From the NCBI GenBank assembly GCA_947565485.1, contig CANOGG010000062.1, forward strand, positions 1-7,027: a stretch of 7,027 nt of DNA. The letters run 5' to 3'. A model generated the notes under the pieces. The model was not told where the DNA came from and did no database searches. It saw only the letters and a list, made by a program, of their open reading frames with translations. Positions 1-5,735 of the stretch are shown here, piece after piece. Made by a program: the position numbers and the translations under genes. The stretch's first letter is position 1; the number at the start of each line of letters is the position of its first letter. The stretch comes from an uncultured Mycoplasma sp. (GTDB taxonomy: Bacteria > Bacillota_I > Bacilli_A > RF39 > UBA660).

Positions 1-25
1 TTTTGAAAAAAATCAAATTACTAGG

Positions 26-55
26 TTGAGGACAACGTCTTCCGTATGCTATAAT
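26..55 (+). promoter_or_regulatory. Sigma-A type promoter with extended -10
   Basis: A perfect TATAAT at 50-55 is preceded by TGC at 47-49, which makes an extended -10 element. TTGAGG at 26-31 matches the -35 consensus at four of six positions, and the spacing is 18 bases. Transcription would start near 61-63 and leave an A-rich leader of about 90 bases before the ATG at 153. The leader shows no clear hairpin or riboswitch-like structure. The spacer contains GACAACGTC, a short imperfect palindrome that could be an operator, but nothing else supports this. The first gene downstream is dead and no terminator is visible before rbgA, so transcripts may run into the housekeeping block. Confidence 0.6.
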
Positions 56-152
56 ATTAAAAGAAAACCTAAGATAAACTCATTCACAAATACAAAAATC
101 ATAAAAAGTCAAAAATAAAAGAAATCTAAAATAAAGAAAGAGAAGTGAAAAA

Positions 153-634
153 ATGTCAGATGTCGAAAATAAAAATAATTTATTAATTTATAAAAATAAA
201 GATGGAAACATTATTGTTGATGCCATGTATAAAGATGAAACTTTATGGCTATCTCAAAAAGGAATGTCTAAAGTATTTGATTGTAGTACTGATAATATTT
301 CTTTACACTTAAAAAATATATTCAAAAATAACGAACTAAACAAGAATTCAGTTACCGAGTATTCCTCGATAACTGCCTCTGATGGCAAAAAATACAAAAC
401 CAAAATATATAATCCCGATACTATAATTGCTGTCGGATACTGAATCAATTCCAAAAAAGCCACCGAATTTAGAATATGGGCAACCAAAATATTAAAAGAA
501 TATATAACCAAAGGCTTTGCTCTAAATGATACCAGATTTATCCAAGGTAATAAATATGAAACAAAGTATTTTGATGAATTTAGAAAGAATCAAAACTCTG
601 ATATTTTAAAGAATTTATATAGAAAAAAATTAAT
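153..634 (+). pseudogene. RhuM-family protein remnant (nonsense mutation, C-terminal truncation)
   Basis: The first 96 codons match the N-terminal part of the RhuM (virulence protein) family. A winged-helix-like segment lies at about residues 30-57 (ETLWLSQKGMSKVFD onward), followed by the family signature SITASDGKKY and AVGY. A TGA at 441-443 then stops the frame. The same frame continues at once with INSKKATEFRIWATKILKEY and KGFALNDTRF, which are also typical of RhuM, so the stop is a point lesion. Family members usually have Arg at this position (VGYRVNS), and one C-to-T change in CGA gives TGA. Homology fades after KYFDEF (about 590), whereas the family normally runs to about 330 residues. 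The open frame ends at 659 inside the next gene. The biochemical role of RhuM is not well established. It is common in mobile and restriction-modification loci. The ATG at 153 follows a weak GA-rich site. Confidence 0.8.
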
Positions 635-640
635 AAGGAG
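635..640 (+). promoter_or_regulatory. Shine-Dalgarno site of the cysteine-rich gene
   Basis: AAGGAG lies six bases before the ATG at 647 and only one base before the ATG at 642. The spacing selects 647 as the start. It also shows that a separate gene begins here and that the downstream sequence is not the missing C-terminus of the RhuM protein. Confidence 0.65.
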
Positions 641-646
641 TATGTT

Positions 647-1058
647 ATGCAAGATTTAATGAAAACAAATTGTTATGATGTAGAAGATACAATGATTATA
701 ACTGGAAGTTGCTTACAAAGAATGCAACCCAAAGCTTATAATAATTTAAAAATTATTTCAAATAATATTTATGATGTTTGTTTAGAAAGCTGTCATCTAA
801 ACATGGTAATAACAAAAATAATAGGTATACTATGTAGAGTAAAGGTTAAAAAATTAATTTTTGCTTCTGTAGATAAGTCACCACATTTGTATTCAACTTC
901 ATTATATCGAAAATGAAATAAGAAAGGCTATGAATATAGATAGTATCGAAATTATTCATTATGTGGCAGAGAATAATGAGCTTATTAAAATAGAGAACGA
1001 AACGATAAAAAAATCTAAGTCTCTTAGTGAACTAGAAAAAGAAAAAATAGGAATTTAA
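647..1058 (+). pseudogene. Cysteine-rich hypothetical protein, frameshifted
   Basis: I do not recognise this family. The first frame gives 89 codons and stops at 914-916. Removing one T from the TTT at 886-888 joins residue 80 (…DKSPH) to CIQLHYIENEIRKA and carries the protein to a TAA at 1056-1058, for a coherent product of 136 residues. The repaired protein has cysteines at about 9, 22, 45, 49, 63 and 81. These include TGSCLQRM, a CxxxCH group (45-50) and a PHC group (79-81), which suggest metal or iron-sulfur binding, although this is only inference. There is no signal peptide or obvious membrane helix. The C-terminus is Lys/Glu-rich. A strong AAGGAG precedes the start. Apart from the single-base lesion the gene looks intact, so it was probably inactivated recently, unless the extra T is a sequencing error. 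Confidence 0.6.
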
Positions 1059-1104
1059 ATAATAACGATATTGTGCCACTCATAGAAAATAATAAAATAA
1101 AAAC

Positions 1105-1112
1105 GGAAGTGA
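1105..1112 (+). promoter_or_regulatory. Shine-Dalgarno-like site deciding the YhcG start
   Basis: GGAAGTGA lies five bases before the ATG at 1118. The in-frame ATG at 1073 has no comparable site and would add 15 residues that do not resemble the family's N-terminus. The gene is therefore taken to start at 1118. Confidence 0.45.
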
Positions 1113-1117
1113 TAATA

Positions 1118-2131
1118 ATGAATAGAAAAAAGGAAATGATAACAAATAATCTGAATGAATTAACAGATATAGAAAATATTTATCAAGATATCCAAAATAA
1201 GATAATAATTGCTCGGGAAAAAATGTATAAACATATCGATACCACCATGACCGAAGTGTACTGGTATGTTGACAAAAAAACTTATGAATTATCTGAAAAT
1301 AGCACCAAAGCAAGTTATGGAAAAAAAATAATAGGAGTCTTATCTTCTAAATTAATTAGTGAGTTTGGAAGTGGCTTTTCTCCTGTTAGTTTAAGAAGAA
1401 TGCGCCGGTTTTATGAAATATATCCAATATGGTCGCCAGTGCCGACCGAATTATCTTGGTCCCATTTTCAAGAATTAATTAAAATTGATAGAAAAGAAGA
1501 AAGAGAATTTTATGAAATTGAATCAAAGTCTAACTGGGGTTACAGAGAGTTAAATAGACAAATAAATACCAAGCTTTATGACCGATACATAATTTCACCT
1601 GATAAAGAAAAAATCATAAATGAATCCAAAAAAGGGTTGATTGAACGTCAACCAGAAGAAATTCTAAAATCACCATATATTTTTGAATTTGCCGGGTTAA
1701 AAGAAAACAAAAATTATTTAGAAACAGACTTAAAAAAAGCCTTATTATCTCATTTAATAGAATTTCTCCTAGAATTAGATTGCGGCTTTTCCTTTGTTGC
1801 TAACCCACAAAGAATAAAAATAGGTTCTGATTATTATTATCCTGATTTGATATTTTATAATAGATTATCAAGATATTGGTCAAAGGGGGATGTATGTCAA
1901 TTATTATAAAAAAACCCAAATGATAGATGGTAAAAATGAACCCCTAGGTATTCTTCTTTGTGCTGATAAAGGTGATGCTGTAGTTGAAATGAGCTTGGAA
2001 GATAATATAAAGAACATCTATACTTCCAAATATTTAACATATTTACCAACCAAAGAGGAATTAATATAATAAAAGAAGAAAAAGAATTATACGAACTTGC
2101 CCATGAGGAAAAATTAAATATAAAAAAATAA
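1118..2131 (+). pseudogene. yhcG: YhcG/DUF1016 PD-(D/E)XK nuclease-family protein, broken by deletion and frameshifts
   Basis: The first 250 codons match the YhcG (DUF1016) family. The N-terminal domain spans about residues 20-150, with FGSGFS, LRRMRRFYEIYP, LSWSHFQELIKI and SNWGYREL. The nuclease domain begins near 185 with PYIFEFAGLKENK and reaches YYYPDLIFYNRL at 240-250. The frame then breaks at about 1865-1869. Family sequence resumes one frame over as QDIGQ and MYVNYY, then LGILLCADKGDAVVE and YLPTKEELI, and stops at 2067-2069. A further shift returns to the first frame for IKEEKELYELAHEEK, ending with TAA at 2129-2131. The first break removes roughly 16 residues that normally include a strand with the catalytic DLK motif. 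Even a repaired frame would lack part of the active site. Family members often sit beside type I restriction-modification genes. None are visible here. Confidence 0.85.
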
Positions 2132-2147
2132 GAAAGGTGTTAAAAAA

Positions 2148-3008
2148 ATGAATGAAAAAAATACTCTAAATTATTATCCTGGCCACATGGAAAAGGCCAA
2201 AAGACTAATGTTAAAGGAATACCAAAACATTGATATTGTCTACGAACTTATTGACTCCCGTATTCCCAAATCATCTAAAATCAAAAATATCTATGATATA
2301 ATAGGAAACAAGCCTAAAATTTTAATCATGACTAAAAAAGACTTATCAGACTCCATACTAACTGAAAAATGGCGTATCTACTATGAACATCTAGGAACTA
2401 AAGTAATTGTCGCTGACTTAAATAATGACAGTGATATCAAATTAATCATTGATGCTACCCATGAATTAATGCAAACTCTCCAAGAAAAAAGGGCCGAAAA
2501 AGGGTTAAACAAAAAAGAAATCCACGCTCTTGTAATTGGCATTCCAAACGTTGGCAAATCAACTCTCATCAATCGCTTGGCTGGTAAAAAAGTCGTTGAT
2601 ACTGGTAATCGCCCTGGTATTACCACTCATCTTAAATGGCTGAAAACCCCTCATGGTATAAGATTATTAGATACCCCAGGCATTCTTTGGCCTAAAATCG
2701 AAAATAAAGAAGTCGCTTTAAACCTTGCTGCTATCTTCTCTATTAAAATTGAAGTAGTCGATGTTAACGAAGTAGCTATGCATATATTAAATAAACTAAA
2801 CCGTTACTATCCTCAAAAACTAATGGAACGCTATAACCTAGAGGGTGGTCAAATAGAATTAAATTTGGAAGAAGCATATAATAAAATAGGCGTTAAAATA
2901 GGTGCTACTAGAGGAGGAGAAACTGACTATGAACGTGTCAGTAATCGTATTATAAATGATATCAAAGATGAATATATTAAAGGGATAGTGTTTGACAATG
3001 AAATCTGA
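2148..3008 (+). CDS. rbgA: Ribosome biogenesis GTPase RbgA (YlqF)
   Basis: This 286-residue protein is close in length to B. subtilis RbgA (282) and has the circularly permuted GTPase order. G4-like TKKD is at 62-65, the P-loop GIPNVGKST at 131-139, G2 RPGITT at 155-160 and G3 DTPG at 175-178. YYPGHMEKAKR near the N-terminus contains His13, which aligns with the catalytic His9 of B. subtilis RbgA. DSRIP (36-40), LLDTPGILWPK and the C-terminal ANTAR-like helical region (about 220-286) complete the match. In this family GTP hydrolysis drives late assembly of the 50S subunit in the cytoplasm. The G4 motif has Thr where the family usually has Asn (NKxD). A good AAAGGTG site lies eight bases before the ATG. 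The stop codon overlaps the start of rnhB, which suggests coupled translation. Confidence 0.96.
   Translation: MNEKNTLNYYPGHMEKAKRLMLKEYQNIDIVYELIDSRIPKSSKIKNIYDIIGNKPKILIMTKKDLSDSILTEKWRIYYEHLGTKVIVADLNNDSDIKLIIDATHELMQTLQEKRAEKGLNKKEIHALVIGIPNVGKSTLINRLAGKKVVDTGNRPGITTHLKWLKTPHGIRLLDTPGILWPKIENKEVALNLAAIFSIKIEVVDVNEVAMHILNKLNRYYPQKLMERYNLEGGQIELNLEEAYNKIGVKIGATRGGETDYERVSNRIINDIKDEYIKGIVFDNEI
2979..2984 (+). promoter_or_regulatory. Shine-Dalgarno site for rnhB, inside rbgA
   Basis: AAAGGG lies seven bases before a TTG at 2992 and thirteen bases before the in-frame ATG at 2998. By spacing it favours TTG, and by codon preference the ATG is better. The two choices differ by two residues only. 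Its position inside the rbgA 3' end fits translational coupling. Confidence 0.45.
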
Positions 3009-3657
3009 TTTATTAAAATATGAACGTGAATTATACCAAAATAATATCACCTTAATCGCTGGTGTCGATGAAGCGGGCAGGGGACCTTTAGTTGGCCCTG
3101 TTGTTGCAGGCGCAGTTATTCTCCCTGTAAATTATAAGTTAGATGGTTTAAACGATTCTAAACAATTGAGCGAAAAAAAGAGGGAAGAATTTTACAAAAT
3201 TATTAACGAAGAAGCTATCAGTGTCGGTGTCGGTATCGTTGATGCTACCGAAATCGACGAAATCAATATTTTAGAAGCCTCTCGTAAAGCCATGTATCTT
3301 GCTCTTAATAATCTTGATATCACCCCTGAGTACATCCTAAGTGATGCTATGGCTCTTGATGATATTGATATTCCCTCACGTCCTATCGTCCATGGCGATG
3401 CCTTATCTTTAAATATCGCCGCCGCGAGTGTCATCGCCAAAGTAACTCGTGACCACATCATGTATGAGATGGATAAAGAACACCCCGAATATAATTTAAA
3501 AAAACATAAAGGATATCCGACTAAAGAACACTTGGAATTAATCGCCAAATATGGTATATTTAATGAGTACCGTAAAACATTTAAACCGGTAAAAAAAGTA
3601 TTGGAGGAACGACAAAATGCAGAGTCATCTAGAAAAACTAAAGAAACTATGGTCTAA
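2998..3657 (+). CDS. rnhB: Ribonuclease HII
   Basis: RNase HII nicks the RNA strand of RNA-DNA hybrids and removes single ribonucleotides misincorporated in DNA, using two metal ions. From the ATG the protein has 219 residues. GVDEAGRGPLVGPV is at about 22-35, with catalytic Asp24 and Glu25. LNDSKQLSEKKR follows at about 51-62. A third acidic residue is in LSDAM (Asp116) and the fourth in VHGD (Asp134). AAASVIAKVTRDHIM and HKGYPTKEHL are typical of the C-terminal part. It lacks the long N-terminal extension of B. subtilis RnhB and resembles short RNase HII forms. The start overlaps the end of rbgA by 11 bases, and a TTG at 2992 is an alternative. The last 13 codons overlap the next gene in another frame, and this tail (ESSRKTKETMV) is beyond the conserved core. 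Confidence 0.96.
   Translation: MKSDLLKYERELYQNNITLIAGVDEAGRGPLVGPVVAGAVILPVNYKLDGLNDSKQLSEKKREEFYKIINEEAISVGVGIVDATEIDEINILEASRKAMYLALNNLDITPEYILSDAMALDDIDIPSRPIVHGDALSLNIAAASVIAKVTRDHIMYEMDKEHPEYNLKKHKGYPTKEHLELIAKYGIFNEYRKTFKPVKKVLEERQNAESSRKTKETMV
3603..3607 (+). promoter_or_regulatory. Shine-Dalgarno site of the LtaS-like gene, inside rnhB
   Basis: GGAGG is nine bases before the ATG at 3617. It lies within the rnhB reading frame and supports a start that overlaps rnhB by 41 bases. Confidence 0.7.
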
Positions 3658-5671
3658 TAAATTTTTTAATAATTATATAATTCTTACTACATCTTTACTC
3701 ATCTTAGAACTAATTTTTCGTCTTATTTCGAAATTTTCTCTATTTTCTTATGCTAGTTTAAGAATTTTTTTAGGTCTTAGTGTCTTTACTTTAATTTTAA
3801 GTTTTATTCTAAATTTTTTACCCAAAAAAGTTGCCAGTATTTTTAACCCCCTTCTTGTTGGATTCGCTAGCATCTATGGCATCGCTGAACTTGGCTTCAA
3901 AAACTTTATCGGTGTTTATGCATCAGTAAGCGCTAGTACCCAAGCGGGCGCCGTTACTTCCTACATTTGGGACTTCATCAAAAGCTTCAAACTTTCTTAC
4001 TATTTACTCTTAATACCTGTTATTATTTTAATCATCTACTACATATTTATTGATAAAAGAATAACTGTTGATTTACCCAAATACAAGTGGACGCTTAATT
4101 TAGTCATCGTTAAATATTTTCAAGTTTTACTAATTACTTTTACTTTTCTTCTTTACTTTTTCACTCTAAAACTTGATTTCATGCAAAACAAGATGCAAGC
4201 GACTAGCACTTACAACCTTTTCTTAAAACCCAATAACCCTAGTCTTATCGTCAATGATTTTGGCTACATCGGTTTTGGCTTCCTCGACATCAAGGAATAT
4301 TTCTTCCCTGGTCCCGAAATAGAAAGTACGATTGAATATAATCCTAGTTCCATTACCAGTATCACTAATAAAAATGGTCCCGACAACACCCAAGTTATTT
4401 ACACTGAACAAACAACTATTAATAATGAACTTTGGAAAAACATCATCGCCTCTGAAACCAATAAAAACTATAATAACTTAAATAAATATTTTATCAGCAA
4501 CAAAACTAGTTACACCAACAAATATACTGGTCTCTTTGAAAATAAAAATATCATTGTTATGATGATAGAGTCTGGTAGTCAGCTCATGCTAAATGAAGAA
4601 TACTATCCTAATATTGCCCGTCTTGCCAAAGAGGGCTGGAACTGGACTAACTATTACTCTCCTCGTAATACTTGTAGTACTGGTAACAATGAAATGAGTA
4701 ACATGACTGGCCTTTACACTATCTATAATAATTGTACTGCTAACGTTTATAAAAAGAATACTTACTTTAATGCCATCTTTAATTTATTTAATAATAAAGG
4801 TTACACAACTAGTAGTTATCATGACCACTACGACCAATACTACGCTCGTGATACTATTCATCTTAACATGGGTAGTAACCATTATTCTAATGTTAAAGAC
4901 TTACATCTAAAATATGGTAATTCTTACGGCGATTGGGCGAGTGATGAAGAATTTATCGAAACTTACCTCGACTTGCTAGACGAAAGAGAAGAGGAGGACC
5001 AACCATTCATGCACTGGCTAACAACTGTCACTGCTCATCAACCATACACTGATGGCTACACTTACAACAACTTATACAAAGATTTATATCCAACTAGTTA
5101 TCCCAGCGATATTCGTGGCTACATGTCAAAACTAAAAGTTCTCGATAATGCCATGGAAAAACTTATCACCGGCCTTAAAGAACGTAATCTCTTAGAAGAT
5201 ACTGTCATCGTTTTATTCGCCGACCATTACCCATATGGCATTTCTACTGATAAACTAAGTGCCGCCTATGGCATTGACATCACCAAAGATAACGATGCAG
5301 AACGTGTTCCTTTTATTATCTACAACCCTAGTCTTACCCCTACTGAATTTGACCAATATAGTGAACATGTCAACACCACTCCAACTCTTGCCAATCTCTT
5401 TAATCTGGAATTTGACTCTCGTCTCTACTTTGGCTCTGATTGTCTCGACTCCGAATACGAATCTCTCGTTGTCTTTGATGATGGTTCTTGGAAAAACGAA
5501 CATGCTTATTATGATGCTAGTAAAAATAATATCCATTACTATACAGAAAAAGTGTATAGTGACGAAGAAATACTTGCAATTAATGAACGAGTGAGTTTAA
5601 AATTAAAAATGAGTAGTTTAGCTATAAAAACGAACTACTTTAGTTATCTTGCTGATAAGCTCGAAAACTAA
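3617..5671 (+). CDS. Membrane sulfatase-fold transferase, LTA synthase/phosphoglycerol transferase type
   Basis: This 684-residue protein has five probable membrane helices (about 18-39, 46-67, 72-93, 125-145 and 163-184), then an outside linker and a sulfatase-fold domain from about 308 to 610. This is the layout of lipoteichoic acid synthase LtaS, which transfers glycerol phosphate from phosphatidylglycerol to a growing polymer on the outer membrane face. Likely metal and catalytic residues are Glu318 in MMIESGS, the nucleophile Thr355 in CSTGNNEM, Asp536-His537 in FADHYPYG, and His474 in TAHQPY, which corresponds in position to the substrate-site His of LtaS. NTTPTLANLF (586-595) is also typical. 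The nucleophile region differs from the usual LtaS GNTSDAEF, and the linker (about 205-305) is Asn/Thr/Tyr-rich. The product could be lipoteichoic acid, another glycerol-phosphate polymer, or a modified glycolipid, so I give no gene symbol. It overlaps rnhB by 41 bases. The coding strand is strikingly C-rich and G-poor. Confidence 0.88.
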   Translation: MQSHLEKLKKLWSNKFFNNYIILTTSLLILELIFRLISKFSLFSYASLRIFLGLSVFTLILSFILNFLPKKVASIFNPLLVGFASIYGIAELGFKNFIGVYASVSASTQAGAVTSYIWDFIKSFKLSYYLLLIPVIILIIYYIFIDKRITVDLPKYKWTLNLVIVKYFQVLLITFTFLLYFFTLKLDFMQNKMQATSTYNLFLKPNNPSLIVNDFGYIGFGFLDIKEYFFPGPEIESTIEYNPSSITSITNKNGPDNTQVIYTEQTTINNELWKNIIASETNKNYNNLNKYFISNKTSYTNKYTGLFENKNIIVMMIESGSQLMLNEEYYPNIARLAKEGWNWTNYYSPRNTCSTGNNEMSNMTGLYTIYNNCTANVYKKNTYFNAIFNLFNNKGYTTSSYHDHYDQYYARDTIHLNMGSNHYSNVKDLHLKYGNSYGDWASDEEFIETYLDLLDEREEEDQPFMHWLTTVTAHQPYTDGYTYNNLYKDLYPTSYPSDIRGYMSKLKVLDNAMEKLITGLKERNLLEDTVIVLFADHYPYGISTDKLSAAYGIDITKDNDAERVPFIIYNPSLTPTEFDQYSEHVNTTPTLANLFNLEFDSRLYFGSDCLDSEYESLVVFDDGSWKNEHAYYDASKNNIHYYTEKVYSDEEILAINERVSLKLKMSSLAIKTNYFSYLADKLEN
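5538..5560. repeat. Short perfect inverted repeat within the LtaS-like gene
   Basis: ACTATACA at 5538-5545 and TGTATAGT at 5553-5560 form a perfect 8-bp stem around a 7-base A-rich loop, inside the last part of the LtaS-like coding region. There is no T-run after it, so it is not an intrinsic terminator. The stem is A/T-rich and weak. It could be a binding site or an mRNA hairpin, or simply chance in A/T-rich coding DNA. Confidence 0.35.
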
Positions 5672-5735
5672 TAACCAATTTCGGAAAAAAATATACTTCA
5701 AAGAAGAAACTAAAAAAATAAAGAAAGGAAATTAT

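Noticed and set aside
441..443. TGA read as tryptophan (Mycoplasma-type code)
   Set aside because: No TGA occurs in frame in rbgA, rnhB, the LtaS-like gene or topA, all of which use TGG for Trp. The RhuM position normally carries Arg.
886..890. Programmed ribosomal frameshift in the cysteine-rich gene
   Set aside because: There is only a TTT run, without a classical slippery heptamer, internal Shine-Dalgarno or clear downstream hairpin. A simple insertion is more likely, especially next to other broken genes.
1984..2006. Possible promoter for rbgA (TTGAAA and GATAAT)
   Set aside because: The spacing is only 11 bases, too short for a sigma-A promoter.
153..2131. A functional RhuM-YhcG defence module
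   Set aside because: Both genes are interrupted, YhcG lacks part of its catalytic site, and no restriction, methylase or specificity gene is present in the window.
3192..3548. Reverse-strand open frame of 118 codons
   Set aside because: It mirrors the conserved core of rnhB and has no independent support.
5259..5594. Forward-strand open frame of 111 codons in another frame
   Set aside because: It is nested in the LtaS-like gene across its DH-motif-to-C-terminal region, has no Shine-Dalgarno site and has a low-complexity product.
5574..5603. Possible promoter for topA (TTGCAA, 18 bases, TAAAAT)
   Set aside because: The match is four of six and five of six in A/T-rich coding DNA, which arises often by chance, and there is no extended -10. 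It may be real but is not supported well enough to annotate.
3617..5671. Apparent enrichment of CTAG tetranucleotides
   Set aside because: About a dozen were seen by eye, mostly from repeated Ser AGT codons after codons ending in CT or preceding C. This fits codon preference rather than a motif array.
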